64,000 bases of DNA from Polytrichum commune (Eukaryota > Streptophyta > Polytrichopsida > Polytrichales > Polytrichaceae): positions 36,287,554 to 36,351,553 of the forward strand of contig OX485803.1 of assembly GCA_950295325.1 (NCBI GenBank), read 5' to 3'. The stretch's first letter is position 1. Each line of letters opens with the position of its first letter. The notes beneath the pieces are model-generated. The model was not told the origin of the DNA and did no database searches. It saw only the letters and a list, made by a program, of their open reading frames with translations. Both the position numbers and the translations under genes were made by a program. Of this stretch, positions 36,901 to 52,108 are shown one piece after another.

Positions 36901-37185
36901 TGAATTTCCGTTTGGGGTTTTGGAGATTCGGTGCTGCTGATTGGAGTTGCCTAGCGGATTCCACCCATTTTATTTTCCTTCCTTCTGGCATCTTTTCGTG
37001 CAATTATCAAAGCTGCATCAGCTCTGTCTGAAAAAGAAACAACACCCAGTTGTTTGGGGGCAATCATGTGCCGAATTGTGGTCCGAGCGAAAGAGGAGAG
37101 GAAATTAGTTCAAGACGCACTCAATTCCTGATGTTTGAGAATTCAAGCAACTCACCGAAGTTTTGCTCACGGAGGCTTGAAGCTT

Positions 37186-37201
37186 AAACCCTAAACCCTA
37201 A
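37186..37201 (+). promoter_or_regulatory. double telo-box (AAACCCTAAACCCTAA)
   Basis: Two overlapping AAACCCTAA motifs lie 96-111 bases before the ATG at 37297. Telo-boxes are a known plant promoter and 5'-leader element bound by Myb-like telomere-repeat factors, often in genes active in dividing cells. Position and orientation fit that role; activity here is inferred. Confidence 0.6.
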
Positions 37202-37296
37202 GCCTTAAGCCTCGAGCCTTTAAACCTCCAACCCTGCGCTTCCAATTTTTCGAATCTTTTTCAGTTGTGATAGACGGCACCATCCTAGCAGTCTCA

Positions 37297-40200
37297 ATGG
37301 CTAACCTGCAGGTGTCTCTCACCATGCGAATGCCGCAATCACATGTCTCCAAAATTGGAAGTGCCTCAAATCCTCTTGTATGTGGATTGGGAAGGAAGGA
37401 TAGGGTTAGGGGATTGCAGAAACTGGGAACTTGCAAAAACTGTACCGATTTTCTTTTTAATAGCAGGAGGAACAAGGTCAAAAGCTTAGGGCATGCCAGG
37501 AATTTTATTTTTCGAAGTGTGTTAGATGATGGAGGCTCTGATAGAATTGCACCCTCCATGGAAGAAGAAAAAGAAGAAGGGATAGGGGAGACCGTTGTTG
37601 ATGTGGTTTTGAAGAAGGATATCATCACAAGACCTAAGGCGGAAACGAAGGGTGTTTTGGAAGCAGCCTGGGTGATGGGGGCATTGGCACTTGTGGCATT
37701 TGGAATTGGTGCAAGTGCGGCGAGCGCATCATCTTTAATGAGTTCAAGAAAGAATCACACTCCTCCTTTTGCATCTGTTTCCTCTGTCTTGGATAATGCT
37801 CAAAATGCCAAAGACCGAAGGATGGATGACCCCGTTGTTGTTACTGATGTTGAGGAAGGTAAGGAGAATGCGGAATCATCATCAGGTGATGTGAAGAGTC
37901 ATAAGGAAGAGGTGGTGGAGGATGATGAAGTGGTGGAGACTGACAAGGAAAAGGTTGGCACCGCTGTTGTTGATGTTAACGAGGCAAATGTGGATGTGAG
38001 TGACAGTGATGATGATGATGATATTGATGAGTATGCACATGAAGATGATGATGATTTTGATGAAGAAGAATACAACTCGGACGGGGATTTAGACGAGGCA
38101 AGGTATCCCACACTTGGAGATTTAGAGGATTTAGATGAATTTGGTGAATTGGGAAGTGCAGCCGCGGCTGCCGAAGTGCTATCTGGGAGTGGGGAGATTG
38201 AATCTGGTACTATTCCTTCACCATTGGTCACAGGAATTAATTCTGTGTTGGTTGTTTAAAATGGTCGCATTTCATAGTGTCTCCTTCTGTTTGGGGATAT
38301 TGTATCAGAATTGCTATGCTATGCAATGCAATTTTTGTTTTCGATCTGCTGCAACAGAAGAATTACTACGTGAAATTCCTTCTTATGGCCACCTGTGGAG
38401 AACTTAAAGTTGATTCAGGATCTTTTTAGTATGTGTGGTGGTGGATCTGGTAGGTTTATGGTTTTGGAAAACTAGTGAGGTAAGCAGACCTTAAATGTAC
38501 ACTTTAAGCTCTGCACCCACTTCTCAGAGGATATTGAATTAGTGCGAGATGATTGCCAATTCCAAATCATGGCCATAGTCATTTTCCTCATGATTTTGAG
38601 AACCCATATGAATAAGTTATTTCTTTGTCAAAATGAAGATTCCCGTGGAAATCAAATGGTCATATAGGTCGCCCACTCAATAATGTTGACTATCAAGCCT
38701 AGAATGGTTGACATATTTTGAGCACATAGTCCAATCTCTTTTAAACACATGATGCCTTTTTGGTTTCTGTTCTTACATCCGTACTTAACCGCACATCACT
38801 CAAACATAGCTGTCTGATTATGAAAAGTGACCATGAAAGGCCCACTTGGCTTCAACTCAATCTGATTTCCTTGTTGCAATGAGTGACAGCTGAGACCGGG
38901 GCAGCAAGAGGGCTAAGTGAAGACCCAGAAGATGAAGATCTTGACAAGGCCTATGAGGAATGGAGGTCAAAGCCTTATGCTCTAACAGTGCCTCTTCGGA
39001 TTGTGGGCCTCCGTGGATCAGTACCCCCAATTTGGCTCAAGGTGTGTGTCTGAAAATGAAGTCCTAATTTGTTTCCTAAATAACACTTGATTTATTCAAG
39101 CACACCTCTGTAGCATAGAAAACTGTCGTGTTTGTTAGAAATCAGTGGAGTGGTTGTCCTTCATATCTCGTCTAGTGCAGATTCAATCTTCTCATGATGC
39201 AGAGGACATGTTAAGTACTCTCAATTACACAACTAGAAGTGAACTACAATGATTTGTTTGGAGCTTTAAGTCATCAAAATTTATGATTCTGATGCGAGCA
39301 GTGGATGTATATATTCCTCACTCAATCACTTATGTGGGGTTCCACAAATGTAAAATAGAGGTCACCGTGCTAACTTTGACTTTTGAAAAATTAGTTGGTT
39401 GTTTTGGAGGAAAGACCTTCTTCTTTTCTGTTACTTTTCGAGGATTATTAACACCCGCTCATCTGATGCAGGAATTTCTGATGAGTCAGGGGAAGAATGC
39501 AAAACTGGCTGTTGAGTTCAAGGCAAGTCTGAGTGATATTCTTGCAGAGCTTGCTTTTACAATGGAGAAGAAACAAATCTCACCTAAGTCAGCCATGGCG
39601 GCTGACCTTGTAACTGTGGGTGATTCATGGTTAGCTACAGCAGTTCAAGGAGGATTGATAGATCCTATTCCAAATGCAGAACAATTTGAGTGGTTCAAAC
39701 GACTGCATCCAAAATGGCAGGTATGAAGGTTTGCAAAATGGTGTCTAATAACTTTCTCAGTCAGCATTAGAGTTATCCTTAAAGTCTCTCAAAAATTCAT
39801 GTTTTGATAGGGAGTTTTGCCCCACGTTTGACATTTTCTAATGTTTGAGGAGTGGCCAAAAGACGCCTACTTACAATTGAATTTCATGGCAATCTTTTGA
39901 AGATTCCTAAAATGGTGCTCTCGAAAGTTTGGTAAGGTCTTTATATTACTGTCTCTTGGACAAAGTCCAAAACCTTGGCTTCAATTCGCCAAACTTGGGG
40001 GTTCCGACACCACTTGAATGCTCCAACATTATAAATTGTCAAAAGTGGGGCGAAACTCCCTCTTAAAACATGATTATTTGAGAGACTTGAAGGATAACTC
40101 TATTGTTTTTGGGCTCAGTTCTCTCAAACTTTCAACTCTGGGTTTGATAGCTATCTAGTCTTTGTTAAAATCAATCATGCTGGTCAGATTGTTGTGAAAA

Positions 40201-43200
40201 CATTTCCAAATAACAAGTCAATTTCTGGTCAATAACTCCCCTTCAGTTTTCTGAGCATGTCATGGCTATGTGTACCGCTGCTTTGTTGCCATGTCTACTA
40301 ACCAAGTGAAATGGTGAATACCTTTGTACTGCAGAACTTTTTACGTAGAGATCCCGAAGGTGAAGTGAATCCTGCAGGTCCAGTGTGGGGTGTTCCATAT
40401 CGGTGGGGCACTTTGGTAATTGCTTACAGAAGAGATAAGGTCGAGAAAATTGGTCCTATTAAGGTTGATTACTCATCATACCCTATTATGCCAGCATCTA
40501 TGTATAAATTTTTTCCTAGCTTCTACTTTCCCTATTGATGATATTAGAGTTTTCCTTCAACTGAATGGGACTTTTCGTCAGGAGTCAATCCCCTATGATT
40601 CTACATTGGTTGTTTTGCATACTTGTCAATAATTTATTTCCACTTCTGGTGCATACTTGGAGGTAGTGTTTCAATCCGAATGATGAGCAACATTTTGTGG
40701 TGCAATAAGGGTCGAGCTCATTTTGAGTTTGACCCTCAATGAACCAATAGAGAATGTTCTTTGTTCAAAACCTTCACACTACCTCCAAGCATGCACAAAA
40801 AATTACCGAACATGGAAGGTGTTCGATGCAAAACAATCAACTCTTGACCAAAAGTCATGTTAAACTGGAGGATAATTCTATTGTGTGACATGGTGACCCT
40901 TGGAAATTGTGGATTTTATTCATAGGATACTCGTCTGCTTTCTGGACCAAGGGTAATTTTTGCAGCTTCTGATAGAGGAATTTTTGTTTTGGTGGCAGGA
41001 TTGGTCAGACCTTTGGAAACCTGAGCTGGCTGGGAGGGTAGCCATGGTGGACTCACCTCGGGAGGTAGTTGGTGCTGTGCTCAAGTCTCTAGGGGCTTCG
41101 TACAACACAAAGGACTTTGACACAGAGGTTCCTGGAGGCAGAGAAGCTGTGAAAGAGCGATTTACTGCTTTCCAGAAGCAGGTTCACTGGAGATCCTTAT
41201 TTTCTTCTTGTTTGTCAATTTCAAGTTTTGCTTTCTCTTTGTGATGCTTTCAACCATTGAGACCCTTCTTTTTGCCTCATGTTCATGGAGAGACAAGATT
41301 GTCTTTTTTGCTTCATCAGTGCATATCCTACCATGCGAGCGGTTTGATGTTTTGAGGAAGCTCTATTACTTTGTGTTCAACTACATCATGGTTTCTACAG
41401 TACATTTTCATCAAAAGAGCCCCATAAAGTCCGCCAGTGCATTTCAAATTAAAAGCAGCTACACCAATATTAGTGTGGGCCACAATAATTCTGTAGAATC
41501 CATAATGATTTCCAACCCACACCAAATCTCTAGTTTATAATCAGTGCGGGCCACGTTAATTGATTTTCTAGGAATTGACATGGATGAATATTTCATTCTA
41601 TGCTACTTTTGTCCTTGCACTAATACTTTCCGAAATTTTTGGAAGTCTCTAGGAAGACTTTGGGGAAGACACAGGGTCCTGGACCCACGTTATCTCCACC
41701 CTAACTGGACAATTAGAGTGGCCCACATTAATTTTCCACCCACATTAATAGGTGTAAATAGTGTAGTTATCAACAGGAAATGAATTTGAGAATTTTGGGT
41801 TTGGCAAAGGTCTGATCATTCCTCAAGAGTGCCAGTCTGACATTTCAGTGAAGGGCTTTAGAGACGATGGATTTGAGTAGCATGCAGTCAAATGAAAACA
41901 TTAGGGACATAGAGTACTTTAATCAATTTTAGTTTGTAACAAACATATAATGTAGTGCAGCATGGGTATTTAAAATTGCCTTTGAGATTTGTGAAGTTGT
42001 GGGAGCACAATGAATACATTAATAATCCTTGACTACTTGTGGCAGGTGCGCTTATTTGATGATGTTGACTACTTAAAGGCGATGGGTGCTGGTGATGTTT
42101 GGGTGGCAGTGGGATGGTCAAGTGATGTAATCCCCTTCTCAAAGCGTACATCAAATATCAGTGTCTTTGCTCCAGAATCAGGAACCAGCTTGTGGGCGGA
42201 TCTTTGGGTAAGCTTCTTTCACTAAGGTAGACATGCATTATTCAGACACTTTTCTCTCTGCACCCACTTCTCGGAGGACAGAAAACACGCAATTAGTGCA
42301 AGATGATTAGCAAATCCAAATTGTTCCTGTAGCCATTTGCCTATTAGTTTTGGAGCTCATATAAATATATTATTCATTGTCAAAGTGAAGATTCTTGTGC
42401 TCATTAAATGGTCATATACTCCCCCCCCAATTATGTTGAATATTGAGCCCAGAGTAGTTAGCATATTTTGAGCATGTAGTCCAATCTATCTTAAACATGT
42501 GTCCTTTGTGGTGTCTGTTCTTAGATCCACACCTAACCACAAGCCACTCAGATGTACGTAGGTGTCCAGAATATTGCTATGTTGGATCAACTCTGGTCTG
42601 CCTTAATTTTCTTGACCCTAAAGTGATCATATTCTTGTGCTTATGGCAATGTTAAATTCTACTGGGTGTGTCTTTGGTGAAAATTGTATGCCTCAACTTT
42701 CAGACGTTGCTGATACAAGAAGTAGATTCATAGCATCAGGATTTTACAAATAGGCCATGTCTGGAATTCAAAATTTGACTCCACCCTGACCAGCAAGGAC
42801 CTCCTAGCATTCTCTGCCAAAAGGCCAGTGGTTCTTCTGTTACTAAGTTAGTAAATAATGCTGTCAACCCTAACAGGACATGGGGGGGTGTTATATGGGA
42901 TATATGATGAATTGTACAAAACCCTCAGCAAGTATTGAGATAATAATTTTATTTGGTCTATGTTATTGAAACAATGTTTAGCAAACCTTTTATGAAGAGA
43001 AATTGAAAAGAAAGCCAGATTTGATAAGAATGATTAAATATATGTGATATGTATTTGAGTCTAGGTCATCTATATGAGCTCAAATCTTCCTGTTATTCAA
43101 TGTACAAATTTGTATCTTTTGATCAGAATAGATCATATGATGAAATAATAATTTTAGATAGGGTCATTTTGAACCCTTGGCTAAAAATAGAAACAATACC

Positions 43201-44125
43201 AACACCTAGAAATGTTTTGCTTCATGTTTAGAACTAGGGTAAGGTACCCAAAACCAACACTTAGAAATCTTGTACAATAGGTACATATTGATTATGAGGA
43301 TATACACTGCCTGAACATCTGATATAGGTGTTGGTTTCAGATCGCCTACCAATGAAATTTTGAACTTTTATAAATTTTGCATTCGAAATCCAAACGATCT
43401 GTTCTACAGTGCATTGAAATCCTCTTGATCTTGCAAAGAAGTCAATATATAAAATTCACTATTTTAATAATAGAAATTGTCCTCAGTGCTTATTATGTCG
43501 GATTTAGGTGTGCTTACCTTATGGCACAACCACAATTGTTTCATGGACCTGTTCTTGTGTGGATGATGTGGGCATTTGCCTTTACTTTGAAATGATCATT
43601 GTCATCTGACCCATTTGTATAATGGATTCTTTGTCGAGACAGGCAATACCATCAACGACAACTTTTGCAAGAGCCGAGAATGTTGGTGGCCGAGTGCGTG
43701 GCCCATCACCTTTAGCCTTTCAATGGCTTGATTTCTGCCTGCAGCCAGCGAGAGCAGCCACTTTCCAGAATGATGTGTTTGTGGGTGCCTCCCCTCTTCA
43801 CTTCACTGAGACAGCTGAACCTGAAAACCACAAGGTCAGTGTAACATTGGACATCACAACGAGTGAAGAGATAGCAAAATTGAAGGAAGCAGATGATTCT
43901 AGGATGAGCATGAACACAAATATTGTACAAGGCATGCCACCGCCGGACATTATTGCTAAGAGCGAGTTCCTGGAGCCACTGAGTGAGAAAGCTTTAGCTG
44001 ACTATCAATGGTTGATGTCGACTCCCTTGGATGTCCAGGGATGGCCCAATAACCTCATTGAATTTGCCAAAGGAAGTTTTCAGGGTTTGTTGCAGTGGGC
44101 AAACCGACAAGGAACCAGGTCTTAA
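37297..44125 (+). CDS. polyamine (spermidine/putrescine)-binding-protein-like, chloroplast-type
   Basis: Seven exons: 37297-about 38206, 38890-39041, 39472-39720, 40335-40463, 40999-41181, 42046-42207, 43643-44125, about 755 aa. Exons 2-7 carry a type-2 periplasmic solute-binding fold (VGDSWLATAVQGGLIDPI, GVPYRWGTLVIAYRRDKV, DWSDLWKPELAGRVAMVDSP, VGWSSDVIPF). It is like bacterial PotD/PotF and the plant homologue At1g31410 (family knowledge). Residues 1 to about 75 are Ser/Arg-rich and fit a chloroplast transit peptide. A hydrophobic stretch (VMGALALVAFGIGASA) at about 128-145 may be a membrane anchor or thylakoid-type signal. Residues about 180-300 are strongly Asp/Glu-rich. The first donor is uncertain: exon 2 needs a phase-1 partner, and 38206|GT is the best fit I see. 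The substrate in plants is unproven. Confidence 0.88.
38478..38850 (+). repeat. family A dispersed repeat, copy 5
   Basis: Contains CTCTGCACCCACTTCTCAGAGG, CCATAGTCATTTTCCTCAT, ATTTTGAGCACATAGTCC and AACCGCACATCACTCAAAC in family order. It fills much of intron 1 of the solute-binding-protein gene and ends about 40 bases before exon 2. Confidence 0.8.
39769..40101. mobile_element. foldback MITE with ~90-bp inverted arms (intron 3)
   Basis: The left arm (39769 to about 39860) and right arm (about 40010-40101) are reverse complements with few mismatches. Shared blocks are AGAGTTATCCTT, AAGTCTCTCAAA, TTCATGTTTT/ATCATGTTTT, GGGAGTTT(T/C)GCCCCAC and TTTGACA. ATT lies directly outside both ends and could be a 3-bp target duplication. 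No ORF. It is inside an intron of the solute-binding-protein gene. Confidence 0.83.
40649..40796. repeat. 148-bp foldback hairpin (intron 4)
   Basis: End arms of 21 bp (GTGCATACTTGGAGGTAGTGT and its inverse with one mismatch) enclose further pairing close to the centre (GGGTCGAGCTCA against TGAGTTTGACCC). It is a single compact hairpin rather than a coding sequence, most likely a tiny MITE. A small-RNA precursor is an alternative that sequence alone cannot settle. Confidence 0.75.
41450..41770. repeat. dispersed repeat family C, copy 1
   Basis: Words around CCCACACCAAATCTCTAG and GGGCCACGTTAAT recur in reverse complement at 62150-62240. Located in intron 5 of the solute-binding-protein gene. 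Confidence 0.55.
42222..42560 (+). repeat. family A dispersed repeat, copy 6
   Basis: CTCTGCACCCACTTCTCGGAGG, AGCAAATCCAAATTG, TTTTGAGCATGTAGTCC and CCACAAGCCACTCA occur in family order. It starts only about 15 bases after the donor of intron 6 of the solute-binding-protein gene. Confidence 0.8.
43239..43523. repeat. family B MITE-like repeat, copy 1
   Basis: Starts TAAGGTACCCAAAACC and ends with TTACCTTAT, giving short inverted ends. It is collinear with 44822-45114 (shared TTGCACAA/TTGTACAA, AGGTACATATT, GTGTTGGTT, CTACCAATGA, GCATTGGAATCCT-type words). In intron 6 of the solute-binding-protein gene, about 120 bases before the last exon. Confidence 0.75.
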
Positions 44126-44384
44126 CAACATTCTTATTCTTGTGATGAGGACATCACCAACTGTAAGGTATATCATACCATACCCCATTGTTTTTATCAA
44201 CGATGTAGAGAAAGTAATGAGAAGAGGCGGGGTTCTAGGTTTGGGGATAGTTGGAGGAACTCGAGACAACAACAGAATTTTGTACCATCCATAGTCGTGC
44301 TTTTGAAATTTCAGCTAGGCCTTTGACATGCCAGGCTACTTGGAAGCACATAAAGTAGACGTGCCTAATTTGGTTACTGATCTT
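44126..44384. other. 3' flank of the solute-binding-protein gene
   Basis: Presumed 3' UTR. No coding sequence or clear poly(A) signal identified. Confidence 0.4.
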
Positions 44385-44665
44385 AAGCAGACACCTATAT
44401 TTGAGTAGTATGTGGTTTGGTGTGGCTCCAAGAACGGATACCAAAAAGACATGTTTAAAAGAGATTGGATTCCGTTTTCAAAATATGTTAACCATTTTGA
44501 GCTCATTAACCATTCATATGAGCTCCAAAAATTACGAGGAAAGTGATTACCAGCCTTGATTTGGATTTGCTAACCATCTTGTATTAATGGCGTGTTTCAT
44601 GTCTGAGGAGAAGTGAGCCGGTCAGAGAAAGTACCCATTTAAGATCCATCTAACTTAAAGGAAAA
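44385..44665 (-). repeat. family A dispersed repeat, copy 7 (reverse orientation)
   Basis: The reverse complement has CTCACTTCTCCTCAGACATGA, AGCAAATCCAAATCAAGGC, AATCACTTTCCTCGTAATTT, GAGCTCATATGAATG and the TTTTTGGTATCCG region in family order. Directly downstream of the solute-binding-protein gene. Confidence 0.78.
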
Positions 44666-44821
44666 CCTTCTGTAGCTGTAATATGCTCACTCCAACCATA
44701 AATTGCGGTCAAATCGGTTCATACTATGTATACGATGTGTTCTTCTGTGATGTACATATTTCAATGCAGTCCTGATTTTTTTAATTGAACCATTTTATTC
44801 GTCCTACAATATTTCCACACA

Positions 44822-45114
44822 TAAAGGTAGGTGGTGCTAAAACCAGCACCCTAAAACCTTGCACAAGAGGTACATATTACTTGTAAGAATTTTCCACCAC
44901 GATATCATCAGGTTCATGTGTTGGTTATGGATCATCTACCAATGATACTTCGGACCCTTGTAAGTTTTGCATATGGAATTCAAATAACACATGCTTTGAT
45001 GCATTGGAATCCTTTGTCATTTACTTAATGAAAATCATTTAAAATCTTGAAATTCAATAATAGTTCCTATGCTCAGCGCTTAAAGTGACGGTTTTAGTTC
45101 CTTGAGTACCTTAT
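44822..45114. repeat. family B MITE-like repeat, copy 2
   Basis: Collinear with 43239-43523 and has the same inverted ends (AAAGGTA at the start, TACCTTAT at the end). Confidence 0.75.
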
Positions 45115-45597
45115 TCTCAGTGGACAAATGAGCCTTTTGCAATAGCACTTTTAAACAATCTTATGGCTAAGAATAGTCCATGAATGTAATATATATGAAT
45201 ATACATACATGCCATATTTGAAGGGTGTACTGCTACTAGATGACTTGGTTCACCAAGATAGAGGGGTTTGCACACCCAACAATTTATACTCATAGAGAAT
45301 GCAACTTTGCATTTTGTTTACATTTACTCCTCAAAGCAAGAAATGTGTAATTAAATGTACTTTGAAAATGTTGAAGCTAAATAATCATAAGGAATGTGGA
45401 GGAGAATGGCCTTAAGTCCCTCTCCTAGTGCATTTTGACACAAATTCAGTGTTGTCCGTCAATCGTACAAGAGTATGGCAAGAACTCAAGGTATCTTCAA
45501 TATGACTTTTTGGATGTTACACAAGAGTTTCCTTTCAATTGCTTTGTAAAGTTTTAGTGCACAATTGGCTAACTTCATGTGTTACACAAGGACCAGA

Positions 45598-45860
45598 GCC
45601 CTACATAGGGTGCCCATACCCATGCCCATGCCCATACCCACCCATGCCCATGGGTTTTGGGTGGGCATGGGTGCAATATTATTGTTCATGGGTGGGCATG
45701 GGTTTGATATTATAATGGGTGGGCATGGGTGGGCATGGGTGGGGCACAATTACACAATCATAGAAGACACATTACACAATTACACAATACACATTACACA
45801 ATTTTTGAATACATGGGCGCAATTTGAATAGCATGGGTGAGCATGCCCTGTCACTAGGGC
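45598..45860. mobile_element. foldback element with GGGCATGGGT minisatellite
   Basis: Ends read inwards GCCCTACATAGGGTGCCCAT and GCCCTAGTGACAGGGCATGC. Inside, CCCATGCCCATACCC-type repeats on the left face GGGTGGGCATGGGT repeats on the right, so the unit can fold into one G-rich/C-rich hairpin. AT-rich ACACAATTACAC repeats follow. It resembles hAT-type MITEs with subterminal repeats (inference). I found no clear 8-bp target duplication. Confidence 0.6.
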
Positions 45861-46060
45861 GCTCCATAGAACCAAGGGCAGAGTGAACCCTGGCCATGGA
45901 TGCGCCCCGGGACGGTTAACGGCCGAGATGGGAGGCGGGCAGCTACCCCTGCCAGGGTTGCGGGCAGGTTGCGGGCCCCGGGCACAAGGCCGAGCCTCCA
46001 GGGCAGCGGGATTAAGGGGGGCAGAGGGCCCACGGAGCTAGCCACCTACAGGGGGAGAAA
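45861..46060. other. GC-rich island, non-coding
   Basis: About 200 bp with far higher GC than the flanks, rich in GCCCCGGG, GGCGGGCAG and GGGCCC words. Short ORFs show no known domain. It directly adjoins the foldback element. Confidence 0.5.
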
Positions 46061-50393
<4,333 letters not shown>

Positions 50394-50926
50394 TGTGGGA
50401 GCCCAAAAATCCAAGGAAGTCCGGATTGGCTCCATATCCGGATTAATACCCGGATAATACCCTGGGGTTGCTATTAAAGTAGGGCTTCCTAGGGTAGGTT
50501 AGTTGTTTTATGAAATAAGGTTCTAAGCATCCGCCTTATGCGTTAAAATGGTCAGAACGAATACTTTGGCTGGACCGGAACTTAATTTGGGAAGACCGTT
50601 TAAAAACGGTCCGGTCCAGAGCGTCCGGTCCGGAAAACGGTTACACTGGAATTCGAACGGTTACACCGGAACCCGAACGGTTGCAACGGAATCTGAACGG
50701 TTACGGACCCAGACCCGTTAGAGGAAGAGGGAGAGAGTACTTAAGGGATTTTTTCCCCTTCTCCGAGCCATTTGCGCGAGCTGCATTGTTGAGAGAACGA
50801 GTCACGGTGAGCTGTTTTTTTTCGAGTCACCAGCAGTTGGTTTGCTGGGATTCCTTAGTGGTTAGCAGATAGAATTCCGGAGGGAAGAAGCCGGGGATTG
50901 TTGGAGGTTTGAGGGTGTGAAGCAAA
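50394..50926 (+). repeat. LTR-like leader of a retroelement
   Basis: Begins TGTGGGAGCCCAAAAATCC, an LTR-style TG start. It leads into a gag-like gene at 50927 and contains three 20-bp tandem units ending CGAACGG/TGAACGG (50641-50700). I see no second LTR in the window and could not fix the LTR end or primer-binding site, so LTR identity is inferred from position and start. Confidence 0.5.
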
Positions 50927-51900
50927 ATGCCGGAAGCACGAGAGGAAGATGAGAGGGAGCAGGTCCCAATTCCCGTGAAACCTGTATCGCCGGCCACCCC
51001 AAAGAGAGATTTCGAGCTGAAGGAGCTCATAGAGGACCTTGATTAGCCGGATGGGTTGCGAGGGATTACTTGCCAAGCCCTGGAATCTCCGGGCGGAAGC
51101 CACATTGCGGGAATTTCTATTTGAGAGAGGCAATCACTGGATTCGGACAATGAGGCAGGAGCCAGAGAAATGGACATCGGAGGTATGGGCTGGGGTTTAC
51201 GGATTTCTGAGAGGAAAGGGCGAGGTCTGGGCTAACCGCCGAGATAATTTTTATGTAGGAAAATTCCAAACGGACCTTGATCCGAAGGACGGATTCCACC
51301 CCGGGAATTGCCGGAACCTTAGAGAGTGGAGAGTGATAGAATTCATCCTCCCCATACTTAGTCCGGAAAAGCCTAAGCGGCTTAGCATCACTATGGCCAA
51401 CACCCTGTTTGGAGCTATGTCCGGAGTCCGACCCATCAATTGGGGCAGATTAATTCAGGAATATGTGGAGAAATCTATCCCCCACATTGGCCGGAAACCC
51501 TCCTATCTCTCCCCCTACATCCTCCACCTCTACCAGCACCACGGCTGCATCAACAAAGCGAAGGAGGTTATGCTGACAATAGCGGAAGATGAGGTGGTGT
51601 ACAAGCTCGGTCCGGAAGTCGAGGTTGCGGAGACCGGAACAGAGGACTCGAGCGACACCGCGGTTCCGGAACCACCTCCCGTTTTGTCCCCTCCGAAGTC
51701 CGGAAACCCGCCTCGCCGCCACCCCGACAGGAAGCCGGACCCAGCCGGGAAATTCCCTGGAAGGACATCGACCTCTCAACATTTGAGTTTCCGGAAGCCC
51801 CCTTTTAGCACGTCCGGGATGAGTTGACGGAACTCCAAAACCAGTATTTCCGGATGGAGCACATCACTCGTGGGGTGAACATGGCCTTAGGCAGGGTTGT
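50927..51900 (+). pseudogene. gag-like / plant retrotransposon structural gene, frameshifted
   Basis: An ATG at 50927 opens MPEAREEDEREQVPIPV and continues to LKELIEDL. There the frame meets TAG near 51042, while the neighbouring frame continues at once and stays open to 51827 (about 260 codons). That middle part has a helical domain ending SIPHIGRKPSYLSPYILHLY, which resembles the 'putative plant transposon protein' type of gag-like domain. A Pro/Arg-rich tail follows. A second frame change near 51750 continues into WKDIDLSTFEFPEAPF, a stop, then DELTELQNQYFRMEH. Similarity to a retroelement ends at about 51895, with no protease or RT after it. Two frameshifts and a truncation make it a relic. 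Confidence 0.6.
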
Positions 51901-51930
51901 CTATTGTGTCGTGACGGAGGGTAATCCCGA

Positions 51931-51958
51931 CATAATGTCGTGTCGTCACGACATTATG
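51931..51958. repeat. perfect 12-bp hairpin
   Basis: CATAATGTCGTG and CACGACATTATG are separated by TCGT. It lies exactly where recognisable gag-like sequence stops and before the C-rich array, so it may mark an insertion or rearrangement junction. Confidence 0.85.
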
Positions 51959-52108
51959 CCGGATGCTGTCTTTATCCTGACGGACTTGAATTTTACCGAT
52001 TTTTTTGTGTAATTACATTAACCCATTTCTGACACGTAGGATTTACAATGTCCACGTGTGATGACATGTCAGCAAAGTAAAGGTAAAGTGGGGAAAAATT
52101 TACTAGAG

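Noticed and set aside
37899-38231. Ser-rich minus-strand frame
   Set aside because: Antisense shadow of the acidic region of the solute-binding-protein gene.
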